The notes beneath the pieces were generated by a model. That model worked only from the letters and a program-made list of their open reading frames with translations, ran no database searches and had not been told where the DNA came from. Shown here piece by piece: positions 43,364-52,623 of a DNA stretch of 64,000 bases. The DNA lies in assembly GCF_024699945.1 (NCBI RefSeq), contig NZ_JAJOMY010000001.1, forward strand, positions 1,054,001 through 1,118,000, read 5' to 3'. The translations under genes and the position numbers were made by a program. The stretch's first letter is position 1. Each line of letters starts with the position of its first letter. Source of the DNA: Phenylobacterium sp. J426. Its GTDB lineage: Bacteria > Pseudomonadota > Alphaproteobacteria > Caulobacterales > Caulobacteraceae.

Positions 43364-44590
43364 GTGCAACCGCCGTCGGCAGAATCCTCGCCACACGACC
43401 GCCGGCTCGATCGCGCGGCGCGGCGGTTCAACGCCCAGGGGATGGGACTCTGGACCCATGCGGAGTTCGCCGAGCAACTCGGCGGGGGGAGACCTGCCAT
43501 CTGCGGCCCGACGACGGAGCGCAAGGACCTGCTGTTCCAAGTCTACCAGCGGTCCTTCGAGGTGGTAGCCTGGCACCTTCGCGGAGCGACGCGCCGGCGA
43601 GAGCAACCATTGAAGGTGGTGCGGTCTCTCGTCGCGACGGTCCTGAACCCCGCTCGCCCGGAAATCGCCGCACCGAGCGAGATCGAGCTCCTGTCGACCG
43701 CGAGAGGCGCCAAGCTGCGGAGCCTTCACGACGCGCTCGTCGCAGAACTCGCGGAGGTGCTCGCGGCGGGCGCTCAGACGGGCCAGGTTCGCGTCTGCGA
43801 CTTCCCAGTGGCCGCGGGAGCCATCCTCGGGCTTGTCCTGTGGACGCCGGTCGCATCACACCGGATGCCGCCCGCAAAGCTCTTCAATCGCCCTCGCGTC
43901 ATCGAGGCGCTTCAAGACCTCCTCACCTATGGCCGGGCAGGAGACCGGTCGGTCGAGGTGGAGGCGCCGCGCCTCGACCTTGCGCCACCACGCTTCCCGG
44001 CGGGCTTCGGCTTCCCTGAGCCTCAGAGCTTGAGCCGTGAGGAGGTGCTCGTGAACGCCTCGTATCTGCTCAACCGCTGCGGCGGATGGCTGGCTCCGCC
44101 GGAAGAGGTCTCGAAGCGCCTAAGCTGCGATTCACGCCCCCTCCTCGACCTCGCCGGCGACAAGGCGGGTCTGGTGCGAGCCTGCCAGGCCAGGACGATA
44201 GACGTTTTCTATCGAATACTCGAAGAGGCTTTCGCAAATGGTCGTGCCACAGACGCCGCCGCCCTCGCCTTCGCTCAGGCTTTGGCGGAGGCGTATCTTC
44301 GCGAAGATGTCCAGCCGCTGCGTCCCTTCGTGGGACTTGAGGCGCTTTCACCCGAAGACCTTGCGGCCCTGCGGATCCGGTGGCGCGTTTTATGGGCGAA
44401 CCTGCGCGGCCGCCAGGTAGACGCGGTGGCAAATCACCAGCTCCGGGAACGCTACTATGACCTGACGCCGCTCATCTGGACGGCCCTCTGCGGCTGGCTC
44501 GCCTCAGGGCTCCTGGATGGCGGCGACCGTGCAAGCGACCATTCGCGCGAGGTCGCGCAACTCATGCGCCTTGGGCTCGCTCCGGTCTGA
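43364..44590 (+). CDS. Tandem TetR-like regulator with two degenerate HTH halves
   Basis: 408 residues from a GTG at 43364 preceded by GAGAGGGA. Two similar TetR-like halves follow each other. In the first, RAARRFNAQGMGLWTHAEFAEQL then ERKDLLFQVYQRSFE matches the helix pattern of a TetR N-terminus. In the second, NASYLLNRCGGWLAPPEEVSK then DKAGLVRACQARTIDVFYRIL does the same. The usual recognition helix (xTxYYHF) is poorly conserved in both, so DNA binding may be altered. No other domain is recognised. An operator candidate is upstream, and the direction matches the MarR gene. Confidence 0.6.
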   Translation: MQPPSAESSPHDRRLDRAARRFNAQGMGLWTHAEFAEQLGGGRPAICGPTTERKDLLFQVYQRSFEVVAWHLRGATRRREQPLKVVRSLVATVLNPARPEIAAPSEIELLSTARGAKLRSLHDALVAELAEVLAAGAQTGQVRVCDFPVAAGAILGLVLWTPVASHRMPPAKLFNRPRVIEALQDLLTYGRAGDRSVEVEAPRLDLAPPRFPAGFGFPEPQSLSREEVLVNASYLLNRCGGWLAPPEEVSKRLSCDSRPLLDLAGDKAGLVRACQARTIDVFYRILEEAFANGRATDAAALAFAQALAEAYLREDVQPLRPFVGLEALSPEDLAALRIRWRVLWANLRGRQVDAVANHQLRERYYDLTPLIWTALCGWLASGLLDGGDRASDHSREVAQLMRLGLAPV

Positions 44591-44842
44591 CAACGGGATT
44601 CGGGGCCTCAAGCTCGCGCGCTGTGACGTTCCGGAACGAACGCTGGCGCAACGTCGGCGCGCTTCCGCGGCAGGATCCTGAAGGCGCCGGGGCGGAGCCT
44701 TGAACGTCGGTGCGCGGACCGCGCCGGCGCGCCCACCGCACCGCTGTCGGCGCGTTCGGCCACATCTCCGATGCTGGCGGCGCTCTGGACTTCATCTCCT
44801 GAAGCCTTCGGCCAGCCCATTCTTGTTCTAGTGTGGAGATCG

Positions 44843-45694
44843 ATGCCGAAGCGCCCACCGCCAAGCCCCCAGCGGCCGAACGTCGTCAATCCGGCGTTGG
44901 AACACGCCGTGATCTCGCTGCGAGCGCAACGCCCCGATGACGCCGAGCGACTCGCTTCTGTGGTGCTCAAGGCCGACCGGGGCAATGTGATGGCCGCGCA
45001 GATTCTGGCCGAAGCCTTTCTGCTGCAGGACCGGGTCCAGGAGGCTATCGATCTGTTGCAGCGAACGGCGCGGCGCAGCCAAGAGCCGGGGACTGAAACC
45101 CTGCTGGCCATGGCGTTGAACGCCGCCGGTCGAGGCGACGAGGCGCTGGAGCAGTTGCGCCGGGCGACGATGCGGCGCCCCGTATTCCCGTTGGCGTTCC
45201 TCAAATTGGGAGAGCAACTCTCCGAGATCGGTCGCTTCGACGAGGCCATCGCCGTGCTCGAAGGCGGCCTTGCGCTTGTGCCTGATGGGGTGGGGTTGCG
45301 TGTCGGACTTGGATTCATCCACCTTGGACGCAATCAGCGCGATGTGGCGCGGCGTCTGTTTCTGCAGGTGCTCGCGACGGCCCCTGAGCGACACGACGCG
45401 ACGGTCGGGCTGGCCCGGGTGATGGTCTCGGATGGCGAATACGCCGACGCCGCCGATCTCCTTCGGCGCGCGCTCGCGCTGCGGCCTGAAGACGTGGCGA
45501 CTCTGCTTGAGCTCGGAAAATGTCAGCTGGAAATGGGTGCGCGCGGCGCTGGGGAAGCCACCCTGCGCGCCGCGGTGCGTCGTGCACGCCGGCTCGCGCC
45601 GCTGGCTATTGTGGCGCTTGCCACCACCTCGCATGGCCGCTTCTTCCTGCGGCCTAGCGAGGCTGCGGCATTCCTGGGGGGCACTGCAAGGTGA
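44843..45694 (+). CDS. Tetratricopeptide repeat protein
   Basis: 283 residues made of about seven TPR-like helical pairs: PDDAERLASVVLKADRGN, LQDRVQEAIDLLQRTA, GRGDEALEQLRRAT, GRFDEAIAVLEGGLALVP and EYADAADLLRRALALRPED are clear repeats with small/Gly and Ala positions. No signal peptide or catalytic domain, so it is a scaffold of unknown partner. The ATG at 44843 follows GTGGAGAT. It ends six bases before the convergent DUF6065 gene. Such TPR proteins often accompany DUF6065 or sulfotransferase-like genes, but that link is only a guess. Confidence 0.7.
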   Translation: MPKRPPPSPQRPNVVNPALEHAVISLRAQRPDDAERLASVVLKADRGNVMAAQILAEAFLLQDRVQEAIDLLQRTARRSQEPGTETLLAMALNAAGRGDEALEQLRRATMRRPVFPLAFLKLGEQLSEIGRFDEAIAVLEGGLALVPDGVGLRVGLGFIHLGRNQRDVARRLFLQVLATAPERHDATVGLARVMVSDGEYADAADLLRRALALRPEDVATLLELGKCQLEMGARGAGEATLRAAVRRARRLAPLAIVALATTSHGRFFLRPSEAAAFLGGTAR

Positions 45695-45700
45695 GCCCGT

Positions 45701-46413
45701 TCAGGCCCGGTAGTGGCGCCGGTAGACGCCCTTTTCGCGGCGGATCCGCTCGCTCAAATCGCGGTCCGCCGTCGCCTCCTCTGCGGTGAGGACCGCTGTC
45801 TCGGCGGTCCAGGCCTCCCGCTTGATCGGAATGCATTGCGCGACAGGCGTGCCCTTCGCCAGGACGCCGGTGAAGGCCATGTTGTGCCAGTGCGCCGGGA
45901 AGTGGATCCTGGCATCGTGGTATCGGTCGCAGTCCACCACGCCGCTCAGGGTGGTGAAAGGCAGATCGAATCGGTTGGCCGGATGCGTGAAAAGCAGCGA
46001 ATAGCCAGCCGGCGCTCTATCGTCCATAGGTTGTGGAATTTGATGAGGAACCGATCCGGGTCGAACAGGGGCGAGCCGATGACCTGGCTGGAAGGATGGA
46101 AGCCAATTGGCGAGCGCTCGAACGCGACGCCTCTGGCCGGCGGGAGGTCGTTGTCCCAGGTGAACTCGCCATTCTCGACCTTCACGGCACAGATCAGCGG
46201 GATCAGGAATCCGGCGGTCATGGCGTCGATGAACGGGGGGCACCGCTTAACGGTGTCATCCTCAATGGAAGCAAGCGGGTTGAACGCCTGCTGCGGCATG
46301 GTTTTGAACCAGTCAGGCAGGCCGCGCGTCGCCGGGACGGGTAGGGGCAGCCGTCCATCCAGCTCCTGCGGGCACCGGAACTTCAGCGTCATGGGATCGG
46401 GTTGCGCCTTCAC
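45701..46413 (-). CDS. DUF6065-like protein (one frameshift)
   Basis: About 237 residues after adding one base near 46012-46016, which joins FHNLWTIE to APAGYSLLFTHPANR. Conserved blocks are LKFRCPQELDGRLPLPVPATRG, DTVKRCPPFIDAMTAGFLIPL and VLAKGTPVAQCIPIKRE. The protein is a single domain without signal peptide; relatives are of unknown function. Starts at a GTG that overlaps the stop of the upstream MarR gene (GTGA), so it is translationally coupled to it. Confidence 0.65.
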
Positions 46414-46889
46414 GTCTGAGCGCAGTCTTCCGTGAGCTCCCCCGGCCGCGGCTGATCGCGGTCCAGGCGGAGGTTCAGGATTCTCAGAATGGTGAGGCAA
46501 GTCTCCAGGGCCTCACCAGAGACATCGCCGAGCAGATCGCGCTGGAGGGCTGCGACCATCGCGTCGATCCGTTTCATCAGCGGCTTCGACCTCGCGGTCA
46601 GCCGCACACTTTGGGCGCGCCCGTCGCCTGCCCGGGGATAGCGTTCGATGAGGCCCAGCCGTTCCAGCTCCTCCAGATGACGCCCGATCGTGGGCCCGCC
46701 GACGGCCAGCCGGTCGGCGAGCTCCCGTTGGCGGACCCCGTCTTCGACCCTCGACAGGGTCAGCAACACCTGCCAGCGCGCGTTCGTGAGCCCGCTGGCC
46801 CGCAGGCGTTCGTCGATCAGCCCGCGCCATCGCCGCCCAAGCAGCGTCGCCTCGACTCCAATCTCGGCCGCCCGAATGTAATGTGCCAT
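46410..46889 (-). CDS. MarR-family transcriptional regulator
   Basis: 159 residues, intact. N-terminal helix (LLGRRWRGLIDERLRASGLTNARWQVLL) and winged-helix core with VRQRELADRLAVGGPTIGRHLEELERLGLIER then AGDGRAQSVRLTARSKPLM, followed by a C-terminal dimerisation helix. Directly upstream is an operator-like palindrome overlapping its promoter, so it may repress itself. It forms a two-gene unit with the DUF6065 gene, which is translationally coupled to it. Confidence 0.87.
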   Translation of the reverse strand: MAHYIRAAEIGVEATLLGRRWRGLIDERLRASGLTNARWQVLLTLSRVEDGVRQRELADRLAVGGPTIGRHLEELERLGLIERYPRAGDGRAQSVRLTARSKPLMKRIDAMVAALQRDLLGDVSGEALETCLTILRILNLRLDRDQPRPGELTEDCAQT

Positions 46890-46964
46890 GCAGACAACTT
46901 ACGACAGCGCCTAGGAACCGCCAACGAGCCGATTCTCCCCCGAAACCACAGAGACTTGACAGTA

Positions 46965-46977
46965 ATGTATAATACAA
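46965..46977. promoter_or_regulatory. Operator candidate ATGTATAATACAA at MarR promoter
   Basis: On the minus strand it reads TTGTATTATACAT, close to the sites at 42321 and 43191. It lies about 80 bases upstream of the MarR start and overlaps a TATTAT/TATACAT that could be its -10 element. A TTGACA (46956-46961) beside it could drive rightward transcription instead. Confidence 0.45.
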
Positions 46978-47161
46978 TTATTGCTACAAGTCTCCTCGGC
47001 AGTTTTGCTGTCATTTCGGGCGCGCCTTGGCGCGTCCGTTTTTTTCTGCTGATTGTCATTTCCGGCTGACGGGCCCTCCATGGGCCCGCTAGTCCAAAGT
47101 GTTCTGCCCTAGCCCGTCTGCCGCAGAACATTCAGCCAACCACGAAGCGGCACATATTGAG

Positions 47162-47360
47162 ACCTTCGTTCCGCGCTGCGCGCTGGACGGATCCGACAGC
47201 AGCGTCGTGCGGTTCGACAGGATCCTAAACTGATCACCTCGTGCGCTCGGTGCATGACGTCTCGCGCTTCGATCTGGACAGTACCTCGGGCCTGCCGCGC
47301 TTCACCATGCCGCTGGAGCTGGGCGCGGACCTCGGCCCGCGGCTCAAGGGGCACACCCGC
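47162..47360 (+). pseudogene. Relic of an unidentified conserved protein
   Basis: Two frames in sequence read like parts of one conserved protein: TFVPRCALDGSDSSVVRFDRIL (47162 on), then after a shift RSVHDVSRFDLDSTSGLPRF and TMPLELGADLG. The arrangement S(V/I)HDLSR...GLPRFNMPLELG is familiar from a bacterial hypothetical family seen near mobile DNA, possibly nucleotide-binding. The rest of the gene is missing on both sides, so this is a decayed fragment. Confidence 0.35.
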
Positions 47361-47749
47361 CTAGCGCCGGCGGCGCATCCAGGTGTCGGATGCGGAGGCG
47401 TACCGGCATGACCAACCTTGTCAGACATCGCCGGCCTGAGATCGACGACCTCATCCTCGAACCTATCGATTCTAATGGAGGTGGCGCATGCCCAAGCTGA
47501 AGCGCGTGGAAGTCCTCGACGAGATCCCGGTGAAGTGACGTCAAACTCCCGGCTGCGTAACACCGGAGGTCTCGTTGCCTATAGGCTGTGCTGGGCCGGG
47601 AAGGGGGCGAGCCCTCGAACCCCGTGAAGCTCGTCCACGCCGATGTTGGCTCCGTTCACGGGGACGACCGCGTGTTCTCGCGAATGAAGCGCCCGGCCCA
47701 AGCGAAAGCCCCGAGCTGGTGCAAAGCAGATCGAGGGGTTGCGATCGCG

Positions 47750-48361
47750 CTAGTCTGGAGCGAACGCGCGCATGAAGCGATGCGCAGCCTCGCAGGCGGT
47801 GGCTTCGATTTCCTCGTGGGACATGTCCGCGCGAGCGTTTAGCAGAAAGGCGGACTGGAGGCTCCCGATCACCATCCCCGCGTACATCTCTGCCGCCTCA
47901 CTGGGATTGGGGATGCTGAGCCGTCCTGCCGAGGCCTCGACGACGAGGTAGTCGGCGAGACTGGTTCGACTCGTGCGGATCCCCGAATGATAGATCGCCC
48001 GCGCCAGTTCGGGCGACGTCGCGGCGCTGCCGATGGCGAAGCGCATGAAGCCGATGCTGCGGGCCGCGAGGAGCGCTTGCAGCAATGCGACGCCGTAGGC
48101 AGCGAGGGTCCGCTCGGGATGCTGGGCGGCATCCAGTCCAGCCAAGGGGGCCGCGATCGAGGCGGCCCGCCGAGCGGCGAGGGCGCGCACCACCTCGTTC
48201 TTCGAACCATAGTGGTTGTAGATCGTCTGTTTGGCGACACCGGCGCGGCGCGCAATGTCTTCTAGGGACGCCTCCACGCCACGCTCCACCAACAGTTCGA
48301 TAGCGGCGTCCAGTATGGCTTCGTTCTTCGCCAGGTCGATCTGGCCTGTGCTTCTGGACAT
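47750..48361 (-). CDS. TetR-family regulator, probable efflux repressor
   Basis: 203 residues from the ATG at 48361; an upstream in-frame ATG at 48391 is less likely. N-terminal HTH: AILDAAIELLVERGVEASLEDIAR and AGVAKQTIYNHYGSKNEVV, a textbook TetR recognition helix. The C-terminal ligand domain is helical with RFAIGSAATSPELARAIYH. It is divergent from the efflux operon beginning at 48553, with about 190 bases between, so it most likely represses that operon until a toxic compound binds. Confidence 0.88.
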   Translation of the reverse strand: MSRSTGQIDLAKNEAILDAAIELLVERGVEASLEDIARRAGVAKQTIYNHYGSKNEVVRALAARRAASIAAPLAGLDAAQHPERTLAAYGVALLQALLAARSIGFMRFAIGSAATSPELARAIYHSGIRTSRTSLADYLVVEASAGRLSIPNPSEAAEMYAGMVIGSLQSAFLLNARADMSHEEIEATACEAAHRFMRAFAPD

Positions 48362-48552
48362 GTTCGACGCGTCGCCCCCCAAAAGCATCAATGACCAACC
48401 AGGTGCACGTCAACAAGCTCGGCGGTGTCGCCTTCGCGGCGCTGCGTGGGCGACGACGCTTGCCGAACGTAGGGTATGGTTGAATAGATGTGTCCACGAG
48501 TAGCCCGCGCCGGCTGGGACGCGGTGGGCCGTGCAGTGGGGCGTGAGGGGAC

Positions 48553-49615
48553 TTGAGTACATCGGAGAACCAAAGGCCGGCTGCGCCCGGAGGAACCGCA
48601 CGCCGCCAGTTCCGGCGGCGCTGGGTGGTTATGGCGGTGGGGCCGATCCTGATCCTGGCCGTCCTCGCCTACCTGATCCTCACCAGCGGGCGCTTCGAGA
48701 CCACCGACAACGCCTACGTCCAGGTGGCCAAGACGCCGGTGGCGCCCTCGATCGGCGGCCGCGTCGTCGAAATCTATGTGAAGGAGAACCAGCCGATTCG
48801 GCGCGGCCAGGTGCTGTTCCGCCTGGATCAGCGTGATTTGAAGGCGAGCGTCGACCTCGCCCAGGCCCAGCTGAGTAACGCCCAGCTGGCGGTCAGCCAG
48901 GCGCGGGCGGCCTATCGGCGGGAGGTCGCGAGCGTCGCCGCCGCACGCGAGAATCTGCGGTTCGCGACGCGTGAGGTGACCCGCCAGCGCCAGCTCAACA
49001 CGGCCGGGGCCGTCTCGGGCCAGGCGGTCGACCAGGCCGTGCACACCGCCAACCAGGCGCGCGACCAGCTGGCCGTGGCCCAGCAGCAGGCGGCCCAGGC
49101 CCTGGCGGCGCTGGGCGGAGACCCTAACGTCGCCGATCGTGCGCCGGCGGTACTGCAGGCCCGAGCCCAGCTGCAGCGCGCCCGGCTGAACCAGGACTTC
49201 GCCACGGTCGTCGCGCCCGCCGACGGCGTCGTGGCCCGCGTCGACCAGCTGCCCGTGGGCGCCTATCTGAACGCGTCCCAGACCGCCTTCTGGCTGCTGT
49301 CGGGCGCCCCCCTGGATCGAAGCCAACTTCAAGGAAGACCAGGTCCGCAACATGGAGGTGGGCCAGCCGGTGGAGATCGACGTCGACGCATATCCCGGCG
49401 GCGCGCTGCACGGCCACGTCGCCAGCTTCGCGCCCGGGACGGGCTCGGCCTTCTCGGTGCTGCCGGCCCAGAACGCCACGGGCAACTGGGTGAAGGTCAC
49501 CCAGCGCCTGCCGGTGCGCATCGCGTTCGACCGCCCGCCTCCGCCGCGGGCGGCCCGCGCCGGCCTATCGGCCAAGGTGAAGGTCGACGTGCGCAATGCG
49601 TTGAAGAGGGACTAG
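48553..49615 (+). CDS. emrA: EmrA/HlyD membrane-fusion protein (one frameshift)
   Basis: About 353 residues after removing one C from the six-C run 49307-49312, which gives LLSGAPWIEANFKEDQV. One N-terminal membrane helix (VMAVGPILILAVLAYLIL), then TDNAYVQVAKTPVAPSIGGRV, a coiled coil (about residues 95-205), and the lipoyl/beta-barrel part with VVAPADGVVARV. Links an inner-membrane transporter to the outer-membrane channel. The start is a TTG at 48553 behind GAGGGGA. First of three efflux genes. Confidence 0.86.
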
Positions 49616-49619
49616 GGCC

Positions 49620-51119
49620 GTGGGCCGCGCCTTCCGCGCCGTGGTTGTCGGACTGGGCCTCACGCTGGCGGCCTGCACAACGGTGGGGCCAGACTTCAAG
49701 GCCCCGCAGCCGGACAGTTCGCTCACCGGCTATGCGATGGCCGGCGAGGTTGCGCCAACCGGCGTCAGCCTGAGCCCTGAAGTCCGCTCCGCCGGCCCGT
49801 GGTGGCAGGCTTTCGGCTCGCCGGCGCTGGACGAGGTGATGCGGCTGGCGCTTGCCGACAGCCCCAGCGTGGCGGAAGCGCGGGCGAAGCTCGAACGCTA
49901 TCAGGCCGCAGAGCGCGAGGCCGTGGGCGCGCGCAAGCCGGAGGTGGAGGCGACGGCCTCGGCGCAGCGGCAGAAGTTCAACCCGGCGTCGTTCGGCTTC
50001 ACCGGGCCGGCCTCCGGCTCGCCGGCTTCCGAGTTCGGCCGGCCGCGGACGTTCGGCCTCTTCCAGCTCGGCGGCCGCGTCAGCTACGACCTGGATCTGT
50101 TCGGCGGCGGGCGGCGGCGCGTGGAGGCTGCTGCGGCGCGTACGGAACAGGCGGGGCATGAGGCGGACGCCGCCTACCTGACCCTCACCGCCAACGTCGC
50201 CCTGCAGGCGTCGCGCATCGCCGGCCTCAAGGGCGAAATCGCGGCGCTGGAGTCGATCATCGCCGACGACCGCACGCTGCTGGACCTCGCCCACAAGTCG
50301 TACGCGCTGGGCGGCGTTCCGCGCATCACCGTCACCCAGGTTGAGACGCAGTTGGCCGAGGACGAGGCCCTGATCCCGCCGCTGCGCCGGCAGTACGACG
50401 CCGCCCGCCACCAGCTGGCCCTGCTGGTGGGGCAGTCTCCGCCCGCCTGGACGCCGCCCGAGTTCGAGCTGGCGCAGCTGGCTGTCCCGGTGGCGACGCC
50501 CGTCAGCCTGCCGTCCGCCCTGGTGCGGCGGCGACCGGACATCCTGGCGGCCGAGGCGGAACTGCACGCGGCGACCGCCGCGATCGGCGCGGCTCGCGCG
50601 GACCAGTATCCGAACATCCGGCTCTCAGCGAACGGCGCGCTCGCGGCGGTCAACCCGCAGGACGTGATCTCGACCGACGCCTCGGGCTGGACGCTGCTGG
50701 GCGGCCTGACGGCGCCGATCTTCGACGGCGGCGCGCGCAAGGCCCGCACGCGGCAGGCGCAGGCCCAGGCGCGCGAGGCGCAGGCCCGCTACCGCCTGAC
50801 GGTGCTGCGCGCGTTCGTCGAGGTGTCCGATGCAATGGCGGCGCTGGAGACCGACCGGCAGCGAAACGAGGCCCTGACCCGCGCCGTGTCGCTGAATCGC
50901 GAGTCAGCCGAAGTCACGCTGCACGCAGCCCAGCTGGGCGCGCGCACCGCGGCCGAAGTCGTGCAGGCCCGCCGGCAGCTCGACCGCGATCGCCGCGACC
51001 TGGCCAACGCCCAGGCTCAGCGGCTGAGCGACATGGTGAGCCTCTACGCCGCTTCGGCCGCCGACTGGGGCGGGCGTGAAACCTCCGGGGGTCGCGATGG
51101 CGTCGGCCCAGGACGTTAG
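49620..51119 (+). CDS. NodT-family outer-membrane efflux lipoprotein
   Basis: 499 residues. Lipobox LTLAAC followed by TTVGPDFKAPQ, the standard start of OprM/NodT proteins. Two outer-membrane efflux repeats carry WWQAFGSPALDEVMRLAL, SYDLDLFGGGRRRVEAA, LVRRRPDILAAEAELHAATA and PIFDGGARKARTRQA. It forms the outer-membrane channel of the tripartite pump. GTG start four bases after emrA; the end overlaps the transporter gene. Confidence 0.92.
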   Translation: MGRAFRAVVVGLGLTLAACTTVGPDFKAPQPDSSLTGYAMAGEVAPTGVSLSPEVRSAGPWWQAFGSPALDEVMRLALADSPSVAEARAKLERYQAAEREAVGARKPEVEATASAQRQKFNPASFGFTGPASGSPASEFGRPRTFGLFQLGGRVSYDLDLFGGGRRRVEAAAARTEQAGHEADAAYLTLTANVALQASRIAGLKGEIAALESIIADDRTLLDLAHKSYALGGVPRITVTQVETQLAEDEALIPPLRRQYDAARHQLALLVGQSPPAWTPPEFELAQLAVPVATPVSLPSALVRRRPDILAAEAELHAATAAIGAARADQYPNIRLSANGALAAVNPQDVISTDASGWTLLGGLTAPIFDGGARKARTRQAQAQAREAQARYRLTVLRAFVEVSDAMAALETDRQRNEALTRAVSLNRESAEVTLHAAQLGARTAAEVVQARRQLDRDRRDLANAQAQRLSDMVSLYAASAADWGGRETSGGRDGVGPGR

Positions 51120-52623
51120 GAACCGAATCCCGATCACCGGCTCGCTGATGCTGGCGACGCTGATGTACACGCTCGATTCCACGATCGCGAACGTCGCGCT
51201 GCCACACATGCAGGGCAGCCTCTCGGCCTCTCAGGACGAGATCACCTGGGTGCTCACCTCGTACATCCTGGCAACCGCCGTGGCGACGCCGCTGGCCGGC
51301 TGGCTGGCGCAGAAGATCGGCCGCAAGACCATGCTGTTGTGGTCGATCATCGGCTTCACCATCGCCTCGATGCTCTGCGGCCTCGCCCAGAACCTCCCCG
51401 AGATGGTGGCCTTCCGGGTCCTGCAGGGGCTGGCGGGCGCCGGGCTGATGCCGCTCTCGCAATCGGTCATGCTGGACATCTTCCCGATGACCATGATCCC
51501 GCGGGTGATGAGCATTTGGAGCGCCGCGGTGATCCTGGGCCCGATCGCCGGCCCCACGCTCGGCGGCTGGATCACCGAGGAGCTCGACTGGCGCTGGGTC
51601 TTCTACATCAACCTGCCGATCGGGATCCTGGCAACGCTGGGGGTGCTCAGGTTCATGGCCCATGACCCGGGAGGGCGGGCCCGGCCCTTCGACTTCGTCG
51701 GCTTCGGCGGGCTGATCGCCTTCATCGTCGGCCTCCAGGCGATGCTCGACCGCGGCCCCGGACGAGACTGGTTCGATCTGAAGGAGATCTGGGTCGAGAC
51801 CGCGATCGCACTGGCCGGCCTTTGGGTCTTCATCGTCCAGACGGCGACGGCCAAGCATCCGTTCTTCCATCGCGACCTCGCCAAGGACCGCAACTTCATC
51901 GGCACCGCCCTGCTCGGGTTCTTCGTGGGCGTGCTGCTGTTCTCGACGACGGCGCTGCTGCCATCGTTCATGCAGAACCTGCTGGGCTATTCGGCGACGC
52001 AGGCCGGCGTCGCCAGCGTGACGCGCGGGCTGGGTTCACTGGTCTCGTTCCTGCTGGTGCCCATGGCCATGGTTCGCCTGGGCCCCCGCACGTGCCTGTT
52101 CCTGGGCCTCATCCTTTGCGTCTGCGGCTTGTGGATGATGGGCGGCTTCAGCCTCGAGATGACCTCGGGACCGATCCTCGTCAGCGGGTTCGTCCAGGGC
52201 CTCGGGATCGGCCTGCTGTTCTCGCCGCTCAGCACGCTGGCCTACGTGACCCTGGACCCGAGCCACCGCGTCGAGGGCACTGTCGTCTCAACCATGGTCC
52301 GCAGCCTGGGCTCCAGCGTCGGGATCTCGATCGTCCTGGCCGCGGTGCTCAGGAACTCGGCGGGGGCCCACAGCGAACTGGCCGGCCGTATCGACCCTTC
52401 CAGCCCGCTGCTGCGCTACCTGCTGCCTCCGCTGATGGATCCCCGCAGCGAGGTCGGCGCGCAGATCCTGAACGGTGAGATCACCCGGCAGTCCGCCATG
52501 ATCGGCTACGCCAACATCTTCATGTGGATGGCCCTGGTGACCTGCGTGATCTTGCCGGCAGTCATATTCCTCAGGCCCGCGCGCACGGCGCCGTCTGACA
52601 AGGTCGAGATCCACACGGAATAG
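51076..52623 (+). CDS. emrB: EmrB/DHA2-family multidrug transporter
   Basis: 515-residue major facilitator with about 14 membrane helices. MLATLMYTLDSTIANVALP is the DHA2 helix-1 signature and GWLAQKIGRKTMLLWS is the loop 2-3 motif. Substrate specificity cannot be inferred. The frame opens at a GTG at 51076, inside the end of the NodT gene; an ATG at 51097 gives MASAQD and is equally plausible. It completes the pump with the two upstream proteins. Confidence 0.92.
   Translation: MKPPGVAMASAQDVRNRIPITGSLMLATLMYTLDSTIANVALPHMQGSLSASQDEITWVLTSYILATAVATPLAGWLAQKIGRKTMLLWSIIGFTIASMLCGLAQNLPEMVAFRVLQGLAGAGLMPLSQSVMLDIFPMTMIPRVMSIWSAAVILGPIAGPTLGGWITEELDWRWVFYINLPIGILATLGVLRFMAHDPGGRARPFDFVGFGGLIAFIVGLQAMLDRGPGRDWFDLKEIWVETAIALAGLWVFIVQTATAKHPFFHRDLAKDRNFIGTALLGFFVGVLLFSTTALLPSFMQNLLGYSATQAGVASVTRGLGSLVSFLLVPMAMVRLGPRTCLFLGLILCVCGLWMMGGFSLEMTSGPILVSGFVQGLGIGLLFSPLSTLAYVTLDPSHRVEGTVVSTMVRSLGSSVGISIVLAAVLRNSAGAHSELAGRIDPSSPLLRYLLPPLMDPRSEVGAQILNGEITRQSAMIGYANIFMWMALVTCVILPAVIFLRPARTAPSDKVEIHTE

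Larger units (their letters stand above)
46890..47749. other. 860-bp region with promoter and a gene relic
   Basis: The left end is AT-rich and holds the promoter of the MarR gene. The middle carries a broken relic (47162-47360). On the right, a good GGAGG site precedes a 16-codon frame MPKLKRVEVLDEIPVK, too short to judge. Nothing else is supported. Confidence 0.45.
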
